A stretch of 64,000 bases of DNA from Sphingobium sp. TCM1 (GCF_001650725.1 NZ_LXVX01000034.1:124001-188000); one strand, 5' to 3'. Numbered from the stretch's first letter, positions 44,821 to 54,270 are shown. Notes: a model not told the origin generated them from the letters alone. Program-made: numbers and translations.

Positions 44821-47355
44821 TCATCGATGCGCGGACTTCACCGGCCGCAAAGCGAATCGCTTGAGGCACTCCGCGCTTACCAGATAGCCGACCACCAGCA
44901 GTGCGATGGCGCCGAATATGGTTGCGCCTGGCATCGCGAAGCCGAGCAGACCGGCCGAGGGTAGCAGCGGCAGCAGCAGCGCCGCCGCAAGGCCGGCCAG
45001 CGCCGTGACGGTCAGCACGATGTGCGGCCGGCTCGACCAGGCCGGGCGGGATGTGCGGATCACGAACACCACCAGGATCTGCGTCAGCATCGATTCCATG
45101 AACCAGGCCGTGCGAAACTCCGGGATGCCGACGTGGAAGACGCCGAGCAGAAGCGCAAAGGTCGCCAAGTCGAAGAGCGATGACAGCGGTCCCATGATCG
45201 CGGTGAAGCGCACCAGCCCCCTTATGTCCCATCCCTGCGGACGCGCCAGATCGTCGCTATCGGCGCTGTCGAACGGGATGCCGATCTCGGACAAGTCGTA
45301 AAGAAGGTTGTTCAGCAGGACCTGCACCGGTGTGAGCGGCAGGAACGGCAGGAACAGCGACGCGACCGCCATCGTCAGCATGTTGCCGAAGTTGGAGCTC
45401 GTTCCCATCCGAACATATTTCATGATGTTGGCATAGGTTCGCCGGCCCTCGGCGACACCGTCGGCGAGCACGCCGAGATCGGGCGCGAGCAGGATCATGT
45501 CGGCTGCCTCGCGCGCAACGTCGGTGGCGCCGTCGACCGACAGGCCGACATCCGCGGCGCGGATCGCCGGCGCGTCGTTGATGCCGTCGCCGATGAAGCC
45601 CACCGTGTGGCCGCGCGCACGGAGCGCCCGCACGATCCGTGTCTTCTGGTCGGGCGTGACGCGGGCGAAAAGGTCGACCTGTTCCACGCGGGCAGCGAGT
45701 GCTGAATCATTCAGCTTCGCGATCTCTTCGCCGGTCAAAATACCTTCGACCGGCAGGGCGAGCGCCGCCACGAGATGCTGGATCACCGGCGCAGCGTCAC
45801 CCGAAATCACCTTGATGCGGATGCCCGCCGCTTCGAGCCGGGCGACTGCGGTTGTGGCGCTGGGCTTGGGCGGGTCGACGAACACGCAATAGCCAGCGAA
45901 GACGAGTTCGTCTTCGCCGTGTGCGTCGATGCGCTCCTGTCCGGCGGCCGGCTTCCATGCGATGGCGAGCAGTCTGAGCCCCTGTGCAGCCCGATCGTCC
46001 CGCAATGCGCACAGCCGCGCGCGCAATCCATCGTCAAGTGGCAGAAGTGCCCCCGACCGGTCCTGCGCTCTCGTGCACAGGGCAAGCAGTGTCTCGGGCG
46101 CGCCCTTGACGATCTCGATCCGCTCGCTTCCTTGCTCGGCCAGGACCGCCACGCGTCGCCGCTCGAAATCGAACGGCCGTTCGTCCAGCTTGCGCCAGTC
46201 CTCGAGCGAGCGGCCAGTCATGTGGAGCACCAGCGCCTGGTCAAGCGGACTTTTCAGGCCGGTCTCGAAGCGGGCGTTGACCGCCGCCAGCTCCGCCACC
46301 CGCTCGTCATCCTCGCCGTCGATGCCTGGGTGGCCGACGAGCGTGATCCGCGCCTCGGTGAGTGTGCCAGTCTTGTCGGTGCACAATATGTCCATCTGGC
46401 CGAGGTCGTGGATCGCGGACAGCCGCTTCACCACCACTTTGGCTTTCGCCATCCGCTGAGCGCCGCGCCCGAGCGCGACGGTCATGATCATCGGCAAAAG
46501 CTCGGGCGTCAGGCCCACCGCGAGCGCCATCGCGAACAGGAAGGACTGTAGTGGCGGCCGGCCGAGGGCCAGATGGGCGAGCAGCACGAACAATACGAGG
46601 AAGATCGTGAGCCGCACGATCAATGTGCCAAGTTTGTGGATGCCATGCTCGAACGCGGTCGCCGGCTGCTTGCCGGCGAGCGAACGCGCAATCGCGCCGA
46701 AGCGCGTGCGCAAACCGGTCTGGACGACGAGCATCGTCGCCGTGCCGCCAATGAGCGATGTCCCGTGGAACAGCGCGTTGCGCGCGTCGGCCGGCGTCTC
46801 GGCGGTCATGACGGGCTCGATCTGCTTCTCGACCGGATAAGGCTCGCCGGTCAGCAGCGCCTCGTTCACCTGCGCGCCGTTTGCCGCCAGGACTATGCCA
46901 TCGGCAGGGACGAGATCGCCCGCCGCAAGCATGACGATATCGCCAGCCACCAGCTCGCGCACGGGCAACTCGATCGGCTTGCCATCGCGCAGCACGGTCG
47001 CATGAAGGGCGATCGCCTGCTTGAGGGCTTCCGCCGTCGCTTCGGCCCTGTGCTCCTGGACGAGATCGAGGGCGGTAGACAGCACGACGACGATGAAGAT
47101 GATCGCAAAGCTCGCCATGTCGCCGGTCGCCCCGGCTATGCCGGCGGCCACGAGCAGGATGGCGATCAGAGGATTGCCGAGGCGGCGCAGGAGGTCGAGC
47201 AGGAGATGCCGCTGCTTCGCCGCGGATATCTCGTTCGGTCCGTCACGGTCGAGGCGCAAGGCAGCCTCATTCGACGACAGCCCGTCGCGGGTCGCGGCGA
47301 GCGTGCGGAGAGAATCGTCGGGCGTAGCTTGCCAGAACGCCTTCGGCTCGGTCAC
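44821..47355 (-). CDS. mgtA: P3-type Mg2+-importing/cation ATPase
   Basis: An 844-residue P-type ATPase. Landmarks are the N-terminal cation ATPase domain (GLSSNEAALRLDRDGPNEIS), actuator LLTGEPYPVEK, membrane segment VGLTPELLPMIMTV, phosphorylation motif [11 protein letters not shown] and hinge FIGDGINDAPAIRAADVG. The ELLP in helix 4 and the overall pattern fit MgtA/MgtB-type pumps, though Ca2+ or other cations remain possible. The mycobacterial DosR regulon includes a P-type ATPase (CtpF). The gene overlaps the Bax-inhibitor gene by 4 nt and shares its promoter. A decayed tail of a second copy lies at 35331-35559. Confidence 0.9.
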   Translation of the reverse strand: MTEPKAFWQATPDDSLRTLAATRDGLSSNEAALRLDRDGPNEISAAKQRHLLLDLLRRLGNPLIAILLVAAGIAGATGDMASFAIIFIVVVLSTALDLVQEHRAEATAEALKQAIALHATVLRDGKPIELPVRELVAGDIVMLAAGDLVPADGIVLAANGAQVNEALLTGEPYPVEKQIEPVMTAETPADARNALFHGTSLIGGTATMLVVQTGLRTRFGAIARSLAGKQPATAFEHGIHKLGTLIVRLTIFLVLFVLLAHLALGRPPLQSFLFAMALAVGLTPELLPMIMTVALGRGAQRMAKAKVVVKRLSAIHDLGQMDILCTDKTGTLTEARITLVGHPGIDGEDDERVAELAAVNARFETGLKSPLDQALVLHMTGRSLEDWRKLDERPFDFERRRVAVLAEQGSERIEIVKGAPETLLALCTRAQDRSGALLPLDDGLRARLCALRDDRAAQGLRLLAIAWKPAAGQERIDAHGEDELVFAGYCVFVDPPKPSATTAVARLEAAGIRIKVISGDAAPVIQHLVAALALPVEGILTGEEIAKLNDSALAARVEQVDLFARVTPDQKTRIVRALRARGHTVGFIGDGINDAPAIRAADVGLSVDGATDVAREAADMILLAPDLGVLADGVAEGRRTYANIMKYVRMGTSSNFGNMLTMAVASLFLPFLPLTPVQVLLNNLLYDLSEIGIPFDSADSDDLARPQGWDIRGLVRFTAIMGPLSSLFDLATFALLLGVFHVGIPEFRTAWFMESMLTQILVVFVIRTSRPAWSSRPHIVLTVTALAGLAAALLLPLLPSAGLLGFAMPGATIFGAIALLVVGYLVSAECLKRFALRPVKSAHR

Positions 47356-48077
47356 CGCGGCTCCCGTCCGCTGAACCGCAGCAAGGACAGGAACAGGTTC
47401 AGGAAGTCGAGGTAGAGCGTCAGCGCACCCATTACCGCAGCGCCATTGCGCCCATCCGCGGCGCCCTCCTCATATTGACGCTTCAGCCGCTGGGCATCGA
47501 ATGCGGTGAGCCCTGCGAACAGCAGGATGCCGATGCCCGAGGTGAGCAGATCGAGAGTGCCTGAGCGCACGAACAGATTAAGCAGCATCGTCACGATGAG
47601 CCCGACGAGCGCGATCGCGAAAAAGGCGCTCAGGCCGGACAGATCCTTGTGCGTGACAGTGCCCACCAGAGCGAGTACGGCAAATCCGGCAGCAGCGGCA
47701 ACGAAGGTGTAGGCGACGCTGCCGCTGCTGTAGGTGAGCAGCACGCTGCCGAGCGACAGTCCGACGAGCGCGGCGTAGAGGATGAAGATCGCCCTGGCCA
47801 TCGAGGCCGAGAGCCGGTCAATGCTGGCGCCGAGCAGGATCACGAGCCCGAGGGGCGCCAGCGTCACGATCCATCCAACGATGGTGAGCCCGCCCGCTGT
47901 GAACAGCGCGTCGGCGAGCGACCGGCTGTAGGCGACCAGAAGGGCGAACGCTGCCGATAGGATCACACCGCCGGCCATGTGGAGATAGACCGCGCTCATA
48001 TAGGCGCCACCCCCCCGATACCCGCCGTTCGAATTGCCGGATGCCGGCCACTCAAATTCATTGCTTCGGTGGAGCAT
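47352..48077 (-). CDS. Bax inhibitor-1/YccA family membrane protein
   Basis: A 241-residue protein with about seven transmembrane helices (MAGGVILSAAFALLVAYSRS; VTLAPLGLVILLGASI; AIFILYAALVGLSLGSVLL) and a C-terminal FDAQRLKRQYEE motif typical of the BI-1 family. These proteins are pH-sensitive Ca2+ leak channels or membrane-protease modulators. ATG 48077 has GAGGA 7 nt upstream. It is first in the operon with the Mg-ATPase. A CTACGTAAG motif is 79 nt upstream. Confidence 0.9.
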   Translation of the reverse strand: MLHRSNEFEWPASGNSNGGYRGGGAYMSAVYLHMAGGVILSAAFALLVAYSRSLADALFTAGGLTIVGWIVTLAPLGLVILLGASIDRLSASMARAIFILYAALVGLSLGSVLLTYSSGSVAYTFVAAAAGFAVLALVGTVTHKDLSGLSAFFAIALVGLIVTMLLNLFVRSGTLDLLTSGIGILLFAGLTAFDAQRLKRQYEEGAADGRNGAAVMGALTLYLDFLNLFLSLLRFSGREPR

Positions 48078-48151
48078 GCGAAGGTCCTCGCCTTGGGTAA
48101 GAGCTAGACCTCTACCCTGTGTCGGCACGTCGCGGCGACCAATCCGCAAAG

Positions 48152-48160
48152 CTACGTAAG
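48152..48160. promoter_or_regulatory. Candidate FixJ operator, Bax-inhibitor side
   Basis: CTACGTAAG, centred 79 nt upstream of the Bax-inhibitor ATG at 48077. The same string recurs at 58290-58298. Confidence 0.5.
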
Positions 48161-48185
48161 CTGACAGGCGGGCGGGGTCCGTAGG

Positions 48186-48194
48186 CTTACCTAA
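48186..48194. promoter_or_regulatory. Candidate FixJ operator, phaC-relic side
   Basis: CTTACCTAA, centred about 60 nt upstream of the start of the phaC relic at 48250. The promoter element seems to have outlived the gene. Confidence 0.4.
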
Positions 48195-48249
48195 TTCGTC
48201 GTGCTGCAGAAGTTCCTATGAGCCGCTGACAGGCAACGAGGAGCAGGCA

Positions 48250-48611
48250 GTGGTTTCGCTATCGACGCCCGACAGAATGGCGACAAAATGTGCTGGTTAT
48301 CCAGACGGCGCATTGGCTGAACTGTTCCTTCGCGCCATGAGAGTAGCCGTTGCGACCCTTGCAGGCGGGCTCGCGCCGTCGTCGCTCGGCGAGGCATTCG
48401 GTTGCTCGCGCGACCGGCAGAGGCGGACTGCGTCGATCCTGAAACCTGGCTGGCCCGGACATCGTCAGGCGCAGGTTCGTGGTGGCCGGCATGGGCCGCC
48501 TGGCTCGACCTTCATTCAAGTCCTCCAGGCCTACCGCCGCCGCTCGGCGGTTCCGGCGTGAACGCCGGGGCGCTCGGGAACGCGCCGGGCAGCTATGTCC
48601 TCGAAAGCTGA
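48250..48611 (+). pseudogene. Relic of a second PHA synthase gene
   Basis: The first part (frame from GTG 48250) ends with LRAMRVAVATLAGGLAPSSLG, matching the PhaC N-terminus of the intact gene (AAIAGIAQLTSGLSPATIV). About 15 codons later another frame (48402-48611) reads DPETWLARTSSGAGSWWPAW and ends NAPGSYVLES, matching the extreme C-terminus (DPDEWMALAPVREGSWWVGW; DAPGRYVLEH). So 450 or more internal codons, including the catalytic Cys, are deleted. The relic overlaps the start of the next gene by 17 nt. Confidence 0.75.
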
Positions 48612-49641
48612 CGAGCCGACCGCAACAAAGCCGTCGGGCGCATGGCGGCCCTGGTTTCTCGGCATCATCCTTGTGGCGGCGCTGGTCGGGGCGGTGCTGC
48701 ATTTCGGCGAGATAGAGAACTTTGGCCGGCTGGTCGCTCGCGCCAATCTCTTCTGGTTGGCTCTTGCCGTCCTATTCCAGCTTTCGACCTATGCCAGCGT
48801 GGCGGCGGGCTGGGCGGTGGTGCTGCGCTGTGCGGGAACGCCGCGTCCGCTCCCCAGATTGATGCGAATCGCGCTCACCAAATTATTCGCCGACCAGGCA
48901 GTGCCGAGCGCGGGAATGGGGGGCAATGTCCTGCTCGTCGACCAACTCGTGCGGTTACGCGTGCCGCGCGGGACGGCGGTCGCGGCCCTGCTCGTGTCGA
49001 TGATCGGCTATTATGCCGCCTTCGCATTTTTCGCGATCGTCATGCTGGTTCTGCTGTGGCTCCACGACAAGGCGACGCCGCTGATGGCCGGCGCGGTCAC
49101 CACCTTTCTGCTGGTCGCGCTTGCGATTCCGTCACTCGCGCTCTGGCTCAGGCACCGCGGCAGCCAACCCTTGTCGCCTCGGCTCGAACGCGTAGGCGTA
49201 GTCCGCAACCTGCTTGAGATCGTCGGTCAGGCCCCGACGGATCTAATCGGCGACCGCCAGCTTCTGGTTCGCGTGACCGGCTTCAACGGGGCGGTCTTCC
49301 TGGCCGATGCGGCGACACTCTGGGCTTCCCTGAACGCCCTGGGAGAACCTGCGGCGTTCGGGACCGGATTCATCGCGCTTATCATGGCATCGATCATCGT
49401 CACGCTAGGCCCGATCCCGCTCGGTCTCGGCAGCTTCGAGGCAACCTCAATCGCAACGCTCGGTCTCCTGGGCGTGCCGATAGAGACTGCCTTTGCCGCC
49501 ACGATGCTATTGAGAATCCTGACATTGTGGCTGCCGTTGCTGCCCGGTCTGATAACGATGCGCTCGGCGCTCAAGCGGCGGCCACTCCGGTCCGCCGATC
49601 GTGATAAGCCGGCCGAGCGGCAAACGGCAGGACGGCCGTAA
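48595..49641 (+). CDS. Lysylphosphatidylglycerol synthase TM-region-like protein (UPF0104)
   Basis: A 348-residue membrane protein with about eight transmembrane helices, matching the flippase-like membrane half of MprF/LPG synthases (COG0392) without the synthase domain. Typical features are WLALAVLFQLSTYASVAAGW, the LFADQAVPSAGMGGNVLLVD motif and the late GPIPLGLGSFEATSIATLG segment. It probably flips a lipid. The ATG at 48595 overlaps the end of the phaC relic, so it was probably co-transcribed with that gene. The candidate operator at 48186-48194 may now serve it. Confidence 0.88.
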   Translation: MSSKADEPTATKPSGAWRPWFLGIILVAALVGAVLHFGEIENFGRLVARANLFWLALAVLFQLSTYASVAAGWAVVLRCAGTPRPLPRLMRIALTKLFADQAVPSAGMGGNVLLVDQLVRLRVPRGTAVAALLVSMIGYYAAFAFFAIVMLVLLWLHDKATPLMAGAVTTFLLVALAIPSLALWLRHRGSQPLSPRLERVGVVRNLLEIVGQAPTDLIGDRQLLVRVTGFNGAVFLADAATLWASLNALGEPAAFGTGFIALIMASIIVTLGPIPLGLGSFEATSIATLGLLGVPIETAFAATMLLRILTLWLPLLPGLITMRSALKRRPLRSADRDKPAERQTAGRP

Positions 49642-49643
49642 GG

Positions 49644-49656
49644 TTTAGTACTTATC
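49644..49656. promoter_or_regulatory. Possible FixJ-type site upstream of the L,D-transpeptidase-like gene
   Basis: TTTAGTACTTATC, about 74 nt upstream of the ATG at 49724. It keeps the spacing of the other sites but a weaker core. Confidence 0.3.
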
Positions 49657-49723
49657 TGTGAAGTGGCGCATATCATTCTTATCATGGTCTTGATCAGCAA
49701 ACAGATAGTGGTTCGAGACAAGC

Positions 49724-50335
49724 GTGACATTCATTTCCAGGCGCCGCCTGCTTTTGGGTGGCGGTGCCGTCGCTCTGGGCATGTTACAACAGACGAACGG
49801 ACGCGCCGCCCTGCCAGGACCAGTTCCTCCGCGCCCGGTTCTGCTTCAACGCGCATTGAGTGCGCTGGATCGCCACGGCGCGACGATAAAGCAACGCGAC
49901 GTGATCGGTATCGTGGATTTCAGCCAGGCATCGCGCACTCCCCGGTTCCATATCGTCGATGTGATGAGCGGGCGGAGCCAAAGTCTGCTGGTCGCGCACG
50001 GGCGCGGGTCCGATCCGGATCATAGCGGTTGGGTCGAGCGCTTCTCCAATTCACCGGGGTCGGCGGCATCTTCAGCGGGCGCTTATCTGGTCGGCAGCGG
50101 TTATTCAGGCAAGCATGGTCGCTCGCAGCGCCTGATCGGTCTTGACCCCGAGAACAGCAATGCCGAAAAGCGCGCTATCGTGATCCATGCGGCGTCCTAT
50201 GTATCGGACGACATCGTTCGGACGACCGGCAAGCTCGGGCGAAGCCAGGGATGTTTTGCCGTTGCCCAAACCGCCATAATGGAAGTTCTCGGCCAACTCG
50301 GCCCCGGCCGAATGATCTACGCAGCAAAAATCTGA
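49724..50335 (+). CDS. Murein L,D-transpeptidase catalytic domain family protein
   Basis: A 203-residue exported protein with a twin-arginine-like signal (FISRRRLLLGGGAVALG). The YkuD_2-type domain shows IGIVDFSQASRTPRFHIVD, the histidine in VIHAASYVS and the catalytic cysteine in LGRSQGCFAV. It would act on peptidoglycan in the periplasm. It differs in fold subtype from the YkuD protein at 17572, so the island holds two distinct cell-wall cross-linkers. No close operon partner: the next gene starts 640 bp away on the other strand. Confidence 0.88.
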   Translation: MTFISRRRLLLGGGAVALGMLQQTNGRAALPGPVPPRPVLLQRALSALDRHGATIKQRDVIGIVDFSQASRTPRFHIVDVMSGRSQSLLVAHGRGSDPDHSGWVERFSNSPGSAASSAGAYLVGSGYSGKHGRSQRLIGLDPENSNAEKRAIVIHAASYVSDDIVRTTGKLGRSQGCFAVAQTAIMEVLGQLGPGRMIYAAKI

Positions 50336-50973
50336 CCATGCGGCTGTCGGTTTCGGATCATCGCCTTCCCTGTCTCCTCGGCCTATGAAACCACGCAATG
50401 CAGTCCTGGCAAGGACCGCAACGTATCACAATGGCCGCATTCGAGCGGCTCGGGCCGAATTCTGGTCCCACAAGCTCGGTGTCCGACGTCGCGCGCGTGA
50501 CGAGCCGCTGCCCAAGATTCTCGCTTCGGGCAGCACTTCGTGGCTCACTCAAGCTGGTGCCCGGCACCTCAGAGATCTTGGGAAACCGTTCCCCTAGCAT
50601 CGTCAGATCGAACAACGGCCCTTCGGACACTGCGCAGTATCGTCGCCGCGATGGCTGATCTCGCCCGCCAGCAATCCGCGAAGTGTGTTCATTTTCCGGC
50701 GTCGGTCTCGCTCGCCAGCAGGGCCTCGAACCGCTCGATATCGGTCTGGGTAATGAATTCCTTCACGCGTGTCGCCCATCTGGAACGCCGCCCCGACCCG
50801 TCCGGGTCGTTTGACCTATGTTGCCATATGCCGAGTCGAGTGGCGCTTGCGTCATCATGGGGGCCTCCGACCGTCAAACGCTGGCGCTGCGCCCCTCCTG
50901 CGATTGTGAAGGCACAGACGCTTGCGACGGGTCGTCTTGGAAGCGCGGGACTCTCCTAACCAGAATTGGGCGT
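50336..50973. other. 638-bp region with possible small-gene remnants
   Basis: No confident gene. On the minus strand a 62-codon frame at 50689-50877 ends with TDIERFEALLASETDAGK. The match continues in the next frame with NTLRGLLAGEISHRGDD, as if one base were lost. The pattern ERFxALLxxE resembles the small ORF at 54271. A frame at 50358-50630 (minus) is open but unrecognised. Confidence 0.4.
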
Positions 50974-51699
50974 TCAATCCGTGCCCACACGGGCTGACCT
51001 GCCAGGACGCAGCCAGGCGAGCAGGAACGGCCTGAGGTTTGGTGAAGCACCGTTGGGCGTCTCGATATCAATGTTCAGACGCTTGAATTGCCAATAGATC
51101 ATCACGCTCATGACCGCGGCGTAAAAACACCAGACAGAAGCAAATGCGTATTCCTTGACGATCTCTGCGACCGTCAGCGCAATGACGTTCACCACGCCGT
51201 AGGCTTTGACGACGCGATGGGTGGACAGCAGCAGAGCACCGCACGTCGCTATAATATACAGGCAGGACACCCAGAAATCGCCGGTCAGCGGGTTACGGTA
51301 GGCGATCGAGTTCTGCTCGATAAAGACCTGGTTCGGAAAGAATATCAACCCGTAGACGTCCCATGCACATACGAACGCGCCGACGGCGGTCAGGCTGAGA
51401 ATGACCTTTCTGCGCCAGCCGGGCGGTTCCATCAGCGCGACAGCGGCCGGCATCAGCAGGGGTAGTATCCCCTGCGCATAGAGCATGAACAGGAATGCGA
51501 CATGATCAAGCGCAAGCTGGCCGATATGCCCTTCAAGGCCGAGCCAGACGAACCCTTCGGAGAATTGGTGAACTGCGAACAGCATCGGCACGGAAGCGAA
51601 CAGCAGGGCTCGCGGCTCGCGGACATGCCGCAATGTCGCCACGCCGATCGATCCAATCACGGCGCTAGCGATAAAGCTGGAGCTGGCTGAAAAGCACAT
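50974..51699 (-). CDS. DUF6629 family membrane protein
   Basis: A 241-residue protein with about seven hydrophobic segments. It begins with MCFSASSSFIASAVIGSIGV, the hallmark start of the family, followed by LFASVPMLFAVHQFSEGFVW. The start at 51699 is chosen for that motif; a longer frame adds 18 residues. The function is unknown. It is a single gene transcribed toward the gap at 50336-50973, next to the pfkB relic. Confidence 0.82.
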   Translation of the reverse strand: MCFSASSSFIASAVIGSIGVATLRHVREPRALLFASVPMLFAVHQFSEGFVWLGLEGHIGQLALDHVAFLFMLYAQGILPLLMPAAVALMEPPGWRRKVILSLTAVGAFVCAWDVYGLIFFPNQVFIEQNSIAYRNPLTGDFWVSCLYIIATCGALLLSTHRVVKAYGVVNVIALTVAEIVKEYAFASVWCFYAAVMSVMIYWQFKRLNIDIETPNGASPNLRPFLLAWLRPGRSARVGTD

Positions 51700-51810
51700 G
51701 TGGTCATTCCCCGAAAAGGGGCACGAACCCCTGACAAGCGCTTCCTGCGTCATTCGCAGCGTGATGCGCGGCGATAGTTGGCGTCTTCGGTGCCGTGGTC
51801 CAGTTTCAAT

Positions 51811-52302
51811 TCAAGTGAAAGGCCGCAGGCCCATGGTCACAGCCATATATTTGGCCGGGTCCTTGTTGACGATCTCTGGCGCGCCCGCAGCAGCGATCCG
51901 CTCGCGACGAGATAATCTCATTCCATGCCGCCGAGATGGTCGAGACATGCTTGCTATCCCGCTCGGTGACGCCGGGCCACGCGGCCCGAACCGGAATTCC
52001 TTGGCCGTTTCCCGCTCGTAGACCGCCGTGCTTACGGGGGTGTTGCCTTGGATCGGGATGCTGGAGCGAACCATCTGATGCATATCGAGAAGGCTATCGA
52101 GCGTCGCACCGGTGGCGCCACCCACGAGATAGTGCGCGCGCGCCGGGCCGCCCAGCCGGGCGATGGCACGCGCCATATTGATGCCGCCATCCGGGTCATA
52201 ATGTTCCTGGTGGGCCCGGATCTTGTGAGTGTGAAAGACGCGATCCGCCTCATAGGCCACATCTTTGGCCGGGTTTACCGTAAGGGTCGCAATTCTCTTC
52301 AT
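51811..52302 (-). pseudogene. Decayed PfkB-family sugar kinase gene
   Basis: The first 107 codons or so match the start of 1-phosphofructokinase/PfkB proteins: MKRIATLTVNPAKDVAYEAD, then DGGINMARAIARLGG and VGGATGATLDSLLDMHQMV. Past FRFGPRGPAS the match is lost, and a short segment reading ERIAAAGAPEIV and AKYMAVTMG, as in the middle of the family, follows out of place before a stop. Over half of a normal 310-residue kinase is missing, including the C-terminal GAGD catalytic motif. PfkB is a DosR-regulon member (Rv2029c), so it fits the island's original content. Confidence 0.75.
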
Positions 52303-52509
52303 GTCCGGGAGGTTATCATCGCGAGCCTTGGCGTCGGAATAAGTATATGTCCCGAGATGCTCCCCAATTCGGCTCGCTTGACTACTATGGCCGCCGCGAC
52401 GGCTCTATCACCGCCATACCGCTGTGCAGCTATCGAGTTGGCTTCGGCGCGGACAGGGCTCCGTATTGTTCCCTATGTTGTCACGCCCCGGCTTTCGAGA
52501 GGAAAAGCT

Positions 52510-52665
52510 ATGAAGAAATTCCTGCTTCTCGCCTTTGCCTGCTTCCTGCCTGCGGCATCCGTCCCCAACCCGCCGCATTGGCACAAGGCGCAGGCCGAAC
52601 GCCTCGTCGAATGGCTCGACGCAGCTGCCGACGGCCCATCGGCCAAATCTACGCGGGCGGCCTAG
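52510..52665 (+). CDS. Short exported peptide, possibly a truncated gene
   Basis: A 51-codon frame with a good signal peptide (KKFLLLAFACFLPAASVPN) and a GAGAGGAAAAGCT leader before the ATG. The mature part (HWHKAQAERLVEWLDAA) looks like the beginning of a larger periplasmic protein; the next frame continues plausibly (IYAGGLAFRSLLDD), which suggests truncation. I do not assign a function. Confidence 0.4.
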   Translation: MKKFLLLAFACFLPAASVPNPPHWHKAQAERLVEWLDAAADGPSAKSTRAA

Positions 52666-52715
52666 CGTTCAGATCGCTCCTAGATGACATCACGAAACGG
52701 TGAGAGAAGGCAAGC

Positions 52716-53387
52716 ATGGCGGACGAAGTCGAACTGAAGCTCGAACTGACGCCGGACGCCGCCGATGCGTTCGAAGCTTCCGCTTTGCTGCCCGTCAATC
52801 CTGAAAAGATCGAGCAGCGGTCGATCTATTTTGATACTCCGGATCATGCTCTGGCGAAGAAGGGGTTTTCGCTGCGCATCCGCCGTTCGGGGAGGAAGCG
52901 CACGCAGACCGTGAAGGCGGATGGTGCCAGTGCCGCGGGCCTGTTCGTGCGCTCCGAATGGGGACGTGCGGTCAAGGACGACAAGCCCAACCTCGATGAT
53001 ACCACGCCGGTCCGGGCCATGATTGGCGGCGCGGTCGATACCGTCGCTTCGGTCTTCGAGGTGCGGATCGCGCGGCGCACGTGGATCCTGAGGCAGGACG
53101 GCGCGGCGATCGAAATGGTTCTGGACCGCGGCGAGGCGGCGGTGGGGGACCGAACATCGCCGATCAGCGAGATCGAGCTGGAGTTGAAGGCCGGCGATCC
53201 GGCCGCATTGTTCACGCTTGCCCGGCGCATCGATGCGGTCGCGCCCGTCCGGCTGAGTGTACAGACCAAGGCCAAGCGGGGCTACCGGCTCACCGGACCG
53301 GTCACTACGATGGTCAAGGCAGAGCCGATAGCGCTAACGAGTGACATGACGGCGGCCCATAGCAGGCGACCTGCCGCCGGTTGCTGA
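52716..53387 (+). pseudogene. CYTH-domain protein, CHAD part cut off by IS110
   Basis: Residues 1-195 are a CYTH (inorganic triphosphatase/YgiF-type) domain: the family EXEXK signature as VELKLEL, FDTPDHALAKKGFSLRIRR, and SEIELELKAGD near the end. In relatives a CHAD domain follows the linker that reads VKAEPIALTSDMTAA here. At about 53355 the sequence passes into the truncated IS110 element and stops 10 codons later. The CYTH part could still fold and hydrolyse triphosphate; the CHAD (polyphosphate-binding) part is lost. Confidence 0.8.
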
Positions 53388-54228
53388 AGCTGCGGAAGAA
53401 CGCCTCGGCATGCAGCACGCCGGCAAACTCGGGACCGATGCCGCGCAGCTGGAGCAGCCGGGCGCTCGCCGGCTCAGCTGCCTCGTCCGTCGCCGCCTCC
53501 AGCATCGCGTCGCGCCCGCGCTCCACCTCCTTGATCTGGCGCATGACCAGCTCCAGCCGGTCCAACTCGCGCTCGATCTCGCGCTTCACATGGCAAGGCA
53601 GCGGCCGACCGTCACCGGTGACTAGTTCCTCCAGCCGCGCGCGCCGGTTCGTGCGCAGTGGTTCGTAATCGCCGACCTCTCGCGCGAACAGCAGGCCCTT
53701 GATGCGGTTGACGTGCCGGATGCGTTCGACGACCAGCGAGCGCCGCTCGCGGCAGACGCGCCGGCGGTCTTCGTCCTCTGCGCTCGGCACTGTCACCATG
53801 GCACAGACCCGCGGCTCGCCGCGCTTGTAGGCAAGCAGCGTGCGGACCAGCGCCTCGCCGTCGAGCTTGTCCGTCTTCGCGCGCTGGCTGCGCCACGAGG
53901 CCGCGATCGAGGCGGCATCGACGACATGGCTCTCGATGCCTTCGCGCACGAGGCAGCGGTGAATCCAGAAGCCGTCCAGCCCCGCCTCCTGGATGACGAC
54001 CAGCGGATACTGCTCGCCCGTCCGCTCCCGCGCCTTCGCCTGCAACTGCGCGAACCGCTCCAGCAGTGCCGGCACGTCGCTGGCCTTCCCCTGATGGCGT
54101 GAAATGCGCCCGCAGCCACCCGGCGCCAGCGACGTCACCAGCCAAGTGGAACGGCTCAACTCGAGCGACACGAAGATCGCGTTCAGCTGCGTGCTGACGG
54201 CGGCATGGGACGGAATGGACGCGGGCAA
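53314..54228 (-). pseudogene. IS110 family transposase, C-terminus missing
   Basis: The 304-residue frame has the N-terminal DEDD domain (FVSLELSRSTWLVTSL; QEAGLDGFWIHRCLV; KTDKLDGEALVRTLL) and the start of the Transposase_20 domain (LLQLRGIGPEFAGVLHAEAF). It breaks at NRRQVACYG, then runs into foreign sequence from the CYTH gene. The C-terminal region with the catalytic serine is missing, so it should be inactive. Confidence 0.85.
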
Positions 54229-54270
54229 TCTCCTTCGACAAAGCGGGAAGGCCAGTCTGCCTTTTTGAAG
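53355..54270 (-). mobile_element. IS110-family element, partial
   Basis: Remnant of an IS110 element truncated at its transposase 3' side where it meets the CYTH gene at about 53355. The other end is set only roughly, before the small ORF at 54271, because IS110 elements lack clear inverted repeats. Confidence 0.65.

Noticed and set aside
48259..48702. 147-codon minus-strand frame
   Set aside because: Overlaps the phaC relic and the flippase-like gene on the opposite strand; Arg/Pro-rich shadow.
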